A stretch of DNA of 64,000 bases from Takifugu bimaculatus (lineage: Eukaryota; Chordata; Actinopteri; Tetraodontiformes; Tetraodontidae), in contig CP034989.1 in the NCBI GenBank assembly GCA_004026145.2, positions 7,818,396 through 7,882,395 of the forward strand, written 5' to 3'. Made by a program: the position numbers and the translations under genes. Shown one piece after another: positions 52,035-61,918 of this stretch; the first letter of the stretch is position 1; each line of letters begins with the position of its first letter. Below the pieces are notes generated by a model, which was not told where the DNA came from, made no database searches, and worked only from the letters and a program-made list of their open reading frames with translations.

Positions 52035-52592
52035 AGCGCAACCCAAATCACGGAGCGCTGAGTGTTAGCTTCATGGGAACGTCGGAATTTTCAAGAAAAA
52101 GGGACATAAATTAATGTCATGATTTCAAAATCATGACTTTCAAAAATATGTTATCACCACAATGGCTGGGATTTAAATAAATGGTAAGATTCATGAAAAT
52201 ATTCTTTAATTTTTAAAACCTGTAGAAACCATTTAATTATCTTTAATGTCGTTTTTACAAAATTAATTGCTTAAAATATATAGTAATTCGAGGACTAATA
52301 TTTAGTGTGGGTTTATTTTAATTTAGTTATCTAATTTATGATAACTGAGCCACTAACATTAATAATTTTTGCCAAAGTTATTTTAGAAAATATTAATCTT
52401 TATATAATGCAGCAGAAACAGCATTTGGAAACTGGTTTTGAATGCATCACGCGTCAGTACCTTAATGATTTTTATAAATAACATCTACATTTTCCTGGTT
52501 TAATCATTCTTCCTGGTTGGTTCTAGTTTAAACCCATTACATGAAAAATAAATTGGTATACCTAAAGCTGCTGGACTCTCACAGACCTACAG

Positions 52593-53561
52593 ATGAGGCG
52601 GCAGATGCGCAGGAGAGGCCCTGAGCTCGCTGAAGGAGCTTGGACGCCTTCCCTAAAGTATCAGAGAGTTATGTGGAGACCTCAGCCACGGGAGGAACAG
52701 GTCTGTTTCCACTGTTGTCAACCTGTTCGGTAACAGAACCTAGAACAGTCATCGCCCTCTCCTTCCTCTCCACAGTGTCCCTGATAGCCTTCAGCTCCAT
52801 GGCACTTCTGGCTGTTTTAGAGTTCTTTGTTTATCGGGACACTTGGATGAAGTATGAGTATGAAGTCGATAAGGATTTTTCTAGGTGGGTTTCGCGGTGT
52901 CCAGAAGCATCACATAGTTATTACACAAACCAGTCCTGATATTCTGTCGTGTCATTGACAGTAAAATGAGAATAAACATTGATATTACGGTCGCCATGAA
53001 ATGCCAACGTGAGTGTTCAGAAACTATTCTACAACAAAAAGAACCGCCACATCCGACTCCAACAGGAAAATGACGTGTTCGTTTTCCCCATTTGCAGATG
53101 TAGGAGCTGATATTCTGGACTTGGCTGAGACCATGATCACTTCCAATGGCCTCCAGTACGAGCCTGTGAGTGAAGCCATCATAAACACACCGTCTGTCTT
53201 TGTTTCCCTTCTGTAAGTTTCCTGTCCCCCCCCCAAAAAAATGCTTTTGTTCCAGACCATCTTTGACCTGACTCCACAGCAGAGACTGTGGCAAAGGTGA
53301 GCTCGGGTGTTCCTCTTCTTCATTTTCTTTTATTATTTACTGAAGGTTAAAATGTAGGCTCTTGAAACCCAAACTGGAGTATTTCTGGCATGTGTGCGTT
53401 TTTCAGGTCGCTCCTTCTTGTACAGAGCAGAATAAAAGAAGAACATGCTCTCCAGGAGGTCCTTTACAAAACCCTCCTCAAAGGAGGTCCCACGGCTCTG
53501 CCGCCACGGTCTGCTTCACACTATATATTCAGTATATTCTCAGTGTTGTGGCATTAAATAT

Positions 53562-53598
<37 letters not shown>

Positions 53599-54769
53599 AA
53601 GGATGCTGCGATGGAGCCACATAATGCTTGCAGGATATATGGGCACATTTACGTCAACAAGGTGGCGGGAAACCTTCACATTACTGTGGGAAAGTAAGAA
53701 ACAGACCGACCAGGGCAGATAACTGATCACCACACTCTTGAAACAGCAAGTGCTAGCATAAATATTCAGTTTCAGGGAAGATAGGGCACTAACAGACGCC
53801 TCCAGCGGTCAGTCTGCTCAATCAGGAGACTCCAATCCTCATTTCCTCTTCTTTTTCAGGCCAATTCACCATCCTCAGGGTCACGCCCACATAGCGGCTT
53901 TTGTGAGCCACGAGAGTACGTAAACCTGAGCAGGTCTTATCAGCGCCAGCCTGATTGTTTTCCAATCAAATTGACCCTTTGCCGGTCCTGTTGCAGCAGT
54001 ACAACTTTTCTCATCGGATAGACCACTTGTCGTTCGGGGAGGAGATAACAGGCATCATTAATCCTCTCGACGGTACAGAGAAAATTACTTCCAAACGTGA
54101 GTTTAATGACTTTAAGAGTAAAGTAAAAAAGAGGTGATGTTGGTTTTCTTGGAATTGTCTGAATCTCCGTCTGTAGCTAACACGTTTTCCTGCAGATACC
54201 CAGATGTACCAGTACTTCATCACCGTGGTTCCGACCAGATTAGTCACGCACAAGGTATCTGCTGACACGCACCAGTTTTCCGTGACCGAACGGGTGAGTG
54301 AATCCAGAAAACCCTTTATTCCCCTCGGATCCATCTATTGAGCCTCGGTCATCACTCTGAATTGATCCAGCAGTGCCTTTCTGCTGCACACATGCGATTT
54401 ATGCTGGGTTCCGCTCAAGGTTTCTTCCTCTTGACGACGCGTGTCTTCCAGGAGCGGGTGATAAACCACGCCGCGGGCAGCCACGGTGTTTCGGGCATCT
54501 TTGTGAAGTACGACACCAGCTCTCTGACGGTGACGGTCACCGAACAGCACATGCCGCTGTGGCAGTTCCTGGTGCGACTGTGCGGAATAGTCGGGGGAAT
54601 ATTCTCCACGACAGGTGGGTCTGGGGAAAAGAAAAGGGAAAATGGAAACAGGAAAAACTGTTTATTTATTTATTTTTTTAATAAAGGAATGCTCCACGGG
54701 CTGGTCGGCTTCTGGTGTGATGTGATCCGCTGTCGCTTTCGACCCCGTCAGCCCAGAGAGGCGAGATAA
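52593..54769 (+). CDS. ergic2: ERGIC2 endoplasmic reticulum-Golgi intermediate compartment protein 2
   Basis: Two-helix membrane protein of the ERGIC and cis-Golgi; forms a complex with ERGIC3 and ERGIC1/ERGIC32 and cycles cargo between ER and Golgi. Exons: 52593-52700 (start), 52776-52884, 52962-53008, 53098-53165, 53256-53296, 53407-53508, 53598-53693, 53860-53915, 53997 or 54000-54096, 54196-54293, 54452-54614, 54687-54769; about 355 residues (human 377), with a shorter C-tail. Landmarks in order: DAFPKVSESYVETSATGG; first helix around LIAFSSMALLAVLEFFVY; RINIDITVAMKCQ; LPPR; VNKVAGNLHITVGK; YNFSHRIDHLSFGEE; FITVVPT; HAAGSHGVSGIF; second helix near LVRLCGIVGGIFSTTG. As assembled it is not continuous: the first coding exon needs two single-base removals between the ATG and DAFPKV, and the 53915/54000 junction is off by one base. 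All other junctions fit. Either sequence errors or a damaged copy; the otherwise perfect exons favour errors. Confidence 0.88.
53564..53595 (+). repeat. TG repeat forming ergic2 exon 3' splice site
   Basis: About 16 GT/TG units run directly into the acceptor AG (TGTGTAG then AAAGGATGC), in place of a normal pyrimidine tract. Confidence 0.9.
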
Positions 54770-56004
54770 CTGTTTTTCTTAAATATTCTTGACTGGAAAA
54801 TTCACATTTCCTTCCAGATTTTATGTGTAATTTGGACTGTTGACCTTTATGGTTCCTGGGCAAATTCTGCTCAAGTTGTGTGTTATTAATTTATTGAAAA
54901 ATAATTGTAAAAGGGGAGACCATCCAAAAAAAGTTGATTGTGCTTTTCTGTTTAACAAGATAGAATTTCAGAGCTTCACACTAGTCTGTTTGTCCGTCCA
55001 ACATTGTGAAGGAACTTTCCAGCATGAGTGGAAGGGACACACAGAGATCACCGTGGGAAAGCAATTGTTTATCCAAATATAGGTTAGTTATTTGTTATTT
55101 ATTGTTACCTCTGCTAAGGAGGTTACGAAACACGCCGCATTTGTCAGTGTCAGTCATGAACATATTTAAACGAAACTTTCAGGAACTGGCAGATTATTAA
55201 ATTTTGCTGATGTTCTGGATTCTTGAGGCACTTTAACCTTTGGCTTTCCAAAGATCATGGGCCAAAATCAAAGCAAGTTGCTTTGATTACAAAGCAACCT
55301 TCTACGTTATGTGACCTTGTAGGCTACGGCCTATATACCAGATATATACTATACTGAGGGTGGAGGTCGGAGCTTTGTTTTGTAGTTATAAACCTGAGTG
55401 AATATTGTATGTAAATACACATCAGGCAACGTGATGTGCATTTGTTGCATCATCTGTTACACTTGTGGAAATAAATATATTGGGATATTAAAACCTATTA
55501 TCCAAAAATTTGAAGGAAGATCTGAAAAATCTGCAAAGGAGTGAATACAGACTCCATGTTTTCTAAAAAGGCCCCCAGAGGCAGCATGTACATGAACAAA
55601 TAACATGAACAAATAAATTTCCATCTCATCTTATGTCATTGTATTCATTTTTAATTTTTCATTTCAGTTTTACAGCACGATAAGCTAGAGAGAAGTGAAA
55701 CAGTATCTGGGTAGAATGGGTAGAATTCATCCAGATGGACTAAAAAAGTTCTCGTTTGAAATGGCGCAGCACCCCCTGGTGCCAGATGAAAGGATCCTGG
55801 GTTCCAGAGTCCGAAAGGCAACAGTTGAGGAAGCAGCCTGATCCTGACAAAGGCAGCTCATCATGGGGTTAAAAGCTTTTCATCTCTTATAAAGCAAGAG
55901 ATAAAAGGACATGATAAAATAAATAAAAGCCCATAATGGCACTGTTGAAATGAAAATTATCTAGTTTTTGTCCGAATGTTTGCTGGGTACTAATAACTGC
56001 AACA
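54770..56004 (+). other. ergic2 3' UTR and spacer
   Basis: AT-rich sequence with AATAAA at about 55469-55474 as a candidate ergic2 poly(A) signal, and another AATAAA near 55613. No coding exon seen. Confidence 0.5.
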
Positions 56005-57504
56005 ATGCCATCTCAAACATTGATTGATCTGTTTAACAAAATCAGGGACGATGAGAACGCCCACAAGATTGTTTCCCTGCTTCATCTGATGCTTCACATG
56101 GGTACCAAGCAATTAGAGAGTGGGGAACAAGCTCTGGATCCAGTCTGTGCCCTAACTCAAGAGCTCCTGGAGCAAAAGACCATTGTCAAGAACCTGAGTG
56201 AGTTGATCGACCAACAGGAGATCAACAAAACATCACAACTTGAGCAGAAATATATAGATATAAACAAGAAGCTTATGGACCTCCACAAAAAGAACCTTTT
56301 GATTACTGAAGTGAATAAGCGGATTTATATGAAGTGCAAAAGACTGGAGGGAAAACATGAGGAGCTCTGCCAATCCAACAAAAGTATAAAGCAAGACATG
56401 AAGGAGCAGAGATCTCTTATGCTGGATCTTCAGCAGAGGTTGGAGAGCTTAGAGGCCAAGAAGAACACGAAAGATGACTTACTGGACTCGGAGGATGTCA
56501 AGGAGAAGGATGTCAGGAGAGAAGATGGGAAGCCCTGTCCTCCAATCCCAAAGACAACGGAAGAGCCGAAGGAGCAGAAATCTTTAAAACCGGCTCTCCA
56601 GCAGAGGTTTGACAGGTCAGAGGGCAAGAAGTGCCAGGATGCTTTGTTGGACAAAAAGGAGGACACCTCAAAGCCGCGCAATGGCCAGAAGAAGCTCGTC
56701 AGCTCCTCAAAAGCAGGGAAAGAAAATGTGACTGAAGCAGAAAAAGAGAAGCAGCGCAAGATGATGGCAAAACCCCATGATGCACCTGAGAACAAGTCAG
56801 AGAAGAAGGCGTGTTCAGCCACTGCACAGGAGCCTCCTAAACTAGGAAACAGAAATAAGAACTGCAATGACAAGGTGGCGGCCTGCAGCAGGACGAGCGC
56901 CAAAGCCAAACAGGTTTCCGAGGACAACAGTGTACGCAAACCTAGAAACCCCGCGTTGTTAAAAGTTCGGAGCGACAAGCTGACAAATGAAAAGAAAACA
57001 ACGCCCGACAACAGGAAGCCTCGAGTTGATTTGGGCCCCAACCTCAAAGATACAAAACCAGTAAAGGTTCCATTACGTTTAGAGAAGAAAGAACCCAAAT
57101 TACCTCCAATAGTGAACAAAGACAAGACCATGCCTTTTCACAAACCCTGTGCGAAGGAAAATGTGCTGCCTGGACGAGTTATTCCCAACAGATGTAGGAC
57201 AACGGTCACGAATGCCGTTCAGGCCTTACGGGGGATGTCCCTGAAGAAACCTGTCCAACCTCAAGCCACAGCAAAGACCAGGACTCTCAAATGTCCCCCT
57301 TTGGAGAGAAAGCCTCTTTTCCAATACAGCACCATTCCCAAACTCACAGGAGCAAATGCATCAGCAGGAACGCCCAAAACAGAAACAGTGATCGTAACCA
57401 GCATTTCACCGCTGCCCCCAATCAAAAATATTCCCTTCAAGAGAGACGAGGATTTTTCATCGTGGAAGCACGACAGTTTCATTGATTCTTTTGGCAACGA
57501 TTAA
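56005..57504 (+). CDS. Intronless 499-residue coiled-coil/basic protein, unrecognised
   Basis: I do not recognise this protein. One uninterrupted frame runs from ATG (AACAATG context) to TAA, and AATAAA follows at 57683-57688, about 180 bp downstream. Residues about 1-165 are helical and leucine/heptad-rich (for example QLEQKYIDINKKLMDLHKKN), predicting a coiled coil. Residues 165-430 are Lys/Pro-rich and probably disordered; the end is acidic (SSWKHDSFIDSFGND). A roughly 30-residue block starting MKEQRSLMLDLQQR (132) recurs imperfectly as PKEQKSLKPALQQR (188). Two KEN tripeptides (239-241, 384-386) could be APC/C degrons, but short motifs are weak evidence. A distant taxilin- or cell-cycle-type coiled coil is possible. 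Single-exon structure among many-exon neighbours suggests a retrogene or a young gene. An antisense 233-codon frame lies within it and is treated as a shadow. Confidence 0.7.
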   Translation: MPSQTLIDLFNKIRDDENAHKIVSLLHLMLHMGTKQLESGEQALDPVCALTQELLEQKTIVKNLSELIDQQEINKTSQLEQKYIDINKKLMDLHKKNLLITEVNKRIYMKCKRLEGKHEELCQSNKSIKQDMKEQRSLMLDLQQRLESLEAKKNTKDDLLDSEDVKEKDVRREDGKPCPPIPKTTEEPKEQKSLKPALQQRFDRSEGKKCQDALLDKKEDTSKPRNGQKKLVSSSKAGKENVTEAEKEKQRKMMAKPHDAPENKSEKKACSATAQEPPKLGNRNKNCNDKVAACSRTSAKAKQVSEDNSVRKPRNPALLKVRSDKLTNEKKTTPDNRKPRVDLGPNLKDTKPVKVPLRLEKKEPKLPPIVNKDKTMPFHKPCAKENVLPGRVIPNRCRTTVTNAVQALRGMSLKKPVQPQATAKTRTLKCPPLERKPLFQYSTIPKLTGANASAGTPKTETVIVTSISPLPPIKNIPFKRDEDFSSWKHDSFIDSFGND

Positions 57505-57828
57505 CAAAACAAAGATTGTGCAAGACTCTGACCAGAGTCATTTTATCTTCAGTTGAAGGTGATCTTGCCAAGACATTTATCCCCTCTAGCTTTGATTTCT
57601 TCATCACCTTCAATCTTTGGATTTTCCTGAATTTTAACCCCATCATCTACATTTTTGTGTTTTTCTTTTACACTCTGACTGTAATAAAAGTTGTCTATGT
57701 AGTTTATATAACAGCAGTCAGATGTTACAACAACATAGTAAAGAGATGATAAAGGATGGGAGGATGTAAATGATGGGTATCCAGTGGGCATATCTCTATG
57801 ACTATGTCACTGAATAAATAATCTACAT
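57505..57828 (+). other. 3' flank of the orphan ORF
   Basis: Short 3' UTR-like sequence, T-rich, with AATAAA at 57683-57688. No other gene is visible. Confidence 0.5.
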
Positions 57829-58110
57829 CAGTGGTTTTCAACTGGTGGGTCGTGGACCCAAAAGTGGGTCGTGGACCCATTCGGTGTGGGTCACGGACAG
57901 CTGGTAAAAAACATAATAATGGACATTTATTTTAAAAGGCACACATCAGACACGTGCTAGTCTAGGTGCTAGCCATGGTAACTGCTATTTGATTGATGCT
58001 CGCTTTGTTTTTATTGCTTGGAGGTAAGATGACAAAATAAATTGTGAATTTTTGTTCATTGAGTGTAAAAAGCGACAGAAAGCCAAGAGTGGGTTGTGAC
58101 TTAATGACCG
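57829..58110. mobile_element. Possible hAT-type element remnant
   Basis: CAGTGGTTTTCAACTGGTGG at 57829 resembles the terminal inverted repeat of hAT/Charlie-like elements, followed by repeated GTGGGTCGTGGACCC. A matching right end is not clear (a GTGGGTTGTGAC stretch occurs near 58088), so this is a partial or degraded copy at best. Confidence 0.35.
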
Positions 58111-58647
58111 TGGGAAAATGTGTTGTTTTTTTTTTTTAAATTCCAGTTTACTCTCAGTTGAAAAACATGCAATGAGCCCATCTTTCTTAAGTTGCCCCCC
58201 TGATTTTTGTGCAGCTGCCTCAACAACATACTGACCCCTTCTCCCCCAGAACCGGAGGACAGCCCCAGCCAAGCTGTAAATACACAAGAGCACATGATCT
58301 GCATCAAACTGCAACAATTAGCGTTGCTGGGGCCTGGAAGAGTGCGGGCTTTGTGCCTTGAGTAAACTGGGGGGAAGGTGCCTGGGGTTTGAGCCAATGA
58401 GAGCGGGAAAAACATGCAGGCAGTAGAAGTGTGTGTGTGTGTGTGTGTGAGTGGGGGGGGCTGGGGGGGTTAGATATGTTCCAACACTGTTCCAGAAGTT
58501 GTTTGCTAACGGACCACAAGTATGTTTCGAAAGGGAGAAAAAAGGAGTTGCTAAAAACCACTAGAGAGTTGCGTCAACAACCTAAACAAGCTCACAAACT
58601 GGTGTAAGAGACAGGGTGGGGGCTCGAGGTCTGTAAAAGAGGACAAA
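58111..58647 (+). promoter_or_regulatory. Upstream region of slc7a11-like gene
   Basis: Contains a poly-T tract (about 58123-58136), a TG repeat at 58429-58449 and, on the - strand at 58301-58308, TTTGATGCAG, which is one base off the ATF4 amino-acid response core TGATGNAA. The transcription start is not determined. Confidence 0.3.
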
Positions 58648-61037
58648 ATGGACACAAAGAACGACAACAATGGCAAGAATGAGGAAAAAGATGGGGAGAG
58701 AGTGCACCTTCGGAGGGAGATCGGGCTGCTGCCCGCGGTGTCCTTCATCATCGGGACGGTGGTGGGCAGTGGAATCTTCATCGCACCCAAGGGGGTTCTG
58801 ATGAACAGCGGCAGCGTGGGGCTCTCTTTGCTAGTATGGGCACTTTGCGGGATCCTCTCCTTGTTTGGTAAGATGACGTAAAATATCCCCATATCTGACA
58901 ATATGACAAAGGTTTAACCAAAATTCTTTAGTAAACAAGAAAGTTGGATGTTTACATTGACATTAAAATGAGTGAGATCTTCAGGACTCTGGTTTTTAAG
59001 GGGCCCTGTGCTATGCCGAATTGGGTACTACTTTCTCAAAATCGGGGGGCCACTACACGTACCTGATGGAGACGCTGGGACCCCTGCCTGCCTTTCTACG
59101 CCTCTGGGTTGAGTTCCTATTCATCAGGTTGGTCAGGCGTCACTCTTTGTTCTTTATTCCGACTCCAAGTTGAAGTCACGAGCAAAAGTGTGGGATTTCC
59201 AGGCCGGCCGTGGTGTCCCTACGTGTCCTTGGCTTTCGGTCGCTACGTGGTGGAGCCTTTCTTTGCCCCGTGCCTTGCGCCCGTGGCACTCATCAAACTC
59301 GTGAGCATCCTCGGAGTGAGTGAGTGGCTTTTGAACCGTCCCCCCTGTACAACAGCGGTCCCTGCACGCCGCCCACGAGCGCCTGTTTGACTCTTTGCCT
59401 CTGGCTGTTGGCAGCGTTTGTGGTGGCCATCAACTGCTGGAGCGTGACCCTGGCGTCGCGCACTCAGGTGACGTTGACCTTTATTAAGATGTTCGCTCTG
59501 GTCCTCATCATCATCCCTGGTGTCATTGCCCTGGCCAAAGGTAGGTCCCTCAGATTCCAGCTCCTCCTCATCCATTTGTTAAACTGTCGCTTGTGTTTAG
59601 GGAAAACTGAAAATTTCCACAATGGTTTTGAAATGGACTTGCTGACCCTGGACCGGTTGCCACTGGCTTTCTATAATGGGTTATATGCCTATGGCGGCTG
59701 GTAAGGAAGTGTTTACTGCATGAAGAACCTTTCCACTGTTGTCCCCTGAGCTCCTTTCCGTCTTTAGGTTTTACCTGAACTTCGTCACTGAAGAGATCAT
59801 AAAGCCACAGAGGTATCTGAACTTCGGTTCTGATTTTTATTTTATTTAATTGCTTTACATCCCTTTGTGATATTTCCCCGTTACAGAACAATACCAGCGG
59901 CAATAATCTTCTCCATGGTGACGGTGACGGTGTTTTACGTCCTGGTCAACGTGGCCTACTACACCATGATGAGCCCAGCTGAGCTGCTGCAGTCCGAGGC
60001 CGTGGCCGTGGTCAGTGGCGCGCCACGCCGGACCTGAACCCTGGCTGCAGCTTCAGATTTCATTTATTCGTTTCACCTGCAGACGTTTGCCAACCGCGCC
60101 CTGCAGGGCTTGGCGTCCCTGGTTCCCTTCCTGGTGGCCCTGTCCTGCCTTGGAGCGCTCAACGGGGGCTTCTTCGTGTCACCCAGGTACGGGAGCTCTC
60201 CGGTGACGGAGCTTCCCCCTGATTTATTGAGGGTAATTTGGGTGTTTGTGCTTTAGGATGCTGTTTGTGGGGGCCAGAGAGGGCCACTGGCCCATAATCT
60301 TTTCCATGATTCACATCCGCAGACAGACGCCTTTGCCTGCAGTGCTGCTGCTGGTAAAATGGAAGCACTAACCCACCAGTCAAACCACTACTAAACCAGT
60401 AAACCCAAATCTGAATGTAAACTACTGCAGTGTGACCACAGCTTCGTTTATTCCCCCAGTATCCTTCGGTGATGTTCATGATACTCACAGGGGAGATCTA
60501 CGAGCTCATCAACTTCGTCTCCTTCGCTCGCTGGTTCTTCATCGCCTTGGCAACCTTGGGGATGCTTATCCACCGGTATCGCTTCCCCCTCCACCCACGA
60601 CCTTTCAAGGTTGGAAGCGCCTTCGTTCCCTCACCGTAACCTAGATTCTAAATTCACCTGTGATTAATCCGAAGGTGCCGCTGGTCATCGCCGTCACCTT
60701 CACCGTGGTTTGCTTCTTCATCGTGTGTCTGTCCTTGTACTCGGACCCCTGGAACACGGGCCAGAGCTGCATCCTCACGCTGACCGGGGTCCCCGTCTAC
60801 TATGCCACCGTCCATCGGTTCCGCTTGCCTCACAAGTGGAGACGCGTCTTCAGTAAGTCACAATCGAAATTAAACTAGAGCAGCTTTCCATCCGATTAAA
60901 ACCTCACTCCGAATGTCTGATCCCGGGTTAGCTTTGTCACCCGTGATCATTGTGACTCTTCATTATTCCCAGACTCCTGCAGCAAGCAGCTGCAGATCCT
61001 CTTGGAAGTGGCTCAGCAGGAAATCCAGACATTCTGA
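58648..61037 (+). CDS. slc7a11: xCT-type cystine/glutamate exchanger light chain, one frame break
   Basis: Twelve-helix APC-superfamily light subunit of the heteromeric amino-acid transporters. xCT exchanges extracellular cystine for intracellular glutamate at the plasma membrane, disulfide-linked to SLC3A2. Twelve exons, as in mammalian xCT: 58648-58867, 59001-59127, 59203-59319, 59415-59540, 59601-59700, 59768-59812, 59887-60010, 60083-60186, 60257-60353, 60460-60609, 60675-60852, 60973-61037; about 483 residues (human 501). Landmarks: GTVVGSGIFIAPKGVL (helix-1 substrate motif), SKSGGHYTYLMETLGPLPAF, WFYLNFVTEEI, AVAVTFANR, REGHWPIIFSMIHIR, SLYSDPWNTG. The cysteine in VEPFFAPCLAP (about 139) corresponds to the residue that links to SLC3A2. 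In exon 3 the opening RPAVVS and the following YVSLAFGRY are in different frames: one extra base in CCC at 59217-59219. An alternative upstream acceptor would restore the frame but insert about seven non-conserved residues. AATAAA at 61172-61177. Other LAT-family members are less likely. Confidence 0.87.
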
Positions 61038-61171
61038 AGAATCCAGACCGTTTTCTCCTCTCCCTTCAAATCCACAAAGATGCTAGTTTACATCTTTTTT
61101 AAACGTACCTATTAATGGTTTACCGTTGTTGCCATGGCTTCCTCTGTTCTCTCTGGGGTCAAAAGGGAAGC

Positions 61172-61218
61172 AATAAAGTTGTTGAACACAGAAATAATCT
61201 ATAAATGTGTCTTTTATT
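61172..61218. other. Facing poly(A) signals of slc7a11 and foxm1
   Basis: AATAAA (+) at 61172-61177 and TTTATT (AATAAA on -) at 61213-61218 point at each other. Cleavage 10-30 bases downstream of each signal would make the two transcripts overlap or abut, and the foxm1 3' UTR would be about 0.7 kb. Confidence 0.6.
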
Positions 61219-61918
61219 CAAACATAAATAAAATAGAGCACCCTGGTTCTTGATAATTAACCAATCAGGGCTTTAGAAAGTGCGGCTCAACTCGTTAACA
61301 TGGCTGTATTAAAGTCCTTCATACTGCATCAGGAGCGACACCAGGGTTTATTGTACAGTCACAGAAACAGGAAAAGGCACGCACGTTTCAAATCTGGCCG
61401 CTAGAAATCTGCAAACACACACGGTAACAGTATCAGAAATGCTACCCTTGTGGCGCACAGAAAACAAATATGGCTGACAGGCTGAGGATGTGCTAAAAAT
61501 ATGGTGCAGAAGTTGTCAGCATCTACTGTACAAAGATCTATCACTGTTAGTGCTATCAGACATTTAACAACACAGGATCTCTAGCTAAAATCTAAGTCGG
61601 TTCCAGTCGAAACAAACCCCGCTGGCTCGAAGAGGCGATATAAAATCTTCCAATTTACATTTTCAAAAGCCAAGTTATATATTAAGATGTGCAAATCGAC
61701 ACGAATAACACAAAAGGTGGCACATGTGGCTGAAGCAACGCCGCGTGAAGGTCCCACACGTTTGAAGGGGGAGGTGATGAGCAAACGCACGTCAGCTGGA
61801 GGAAACCGTCCAGTTGGCGTTAACAGAGCTCCTGTGAGCGTTGAGCTGCGGCGGTAGTGTTCTAAAAACTCTCCCCGCGTTCCTTCAAACTCTTTGAAAT
61901 GCGTACTGGCATCTCAGG

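Noticed and set aside
56430..57131. 233-codon frame antisense to the intronless gene
   Set aside because: Mirror of a Lys/Glu-rich coding strand, which yields Phe/Leu/Ser-rich antisense frames; no independent support.
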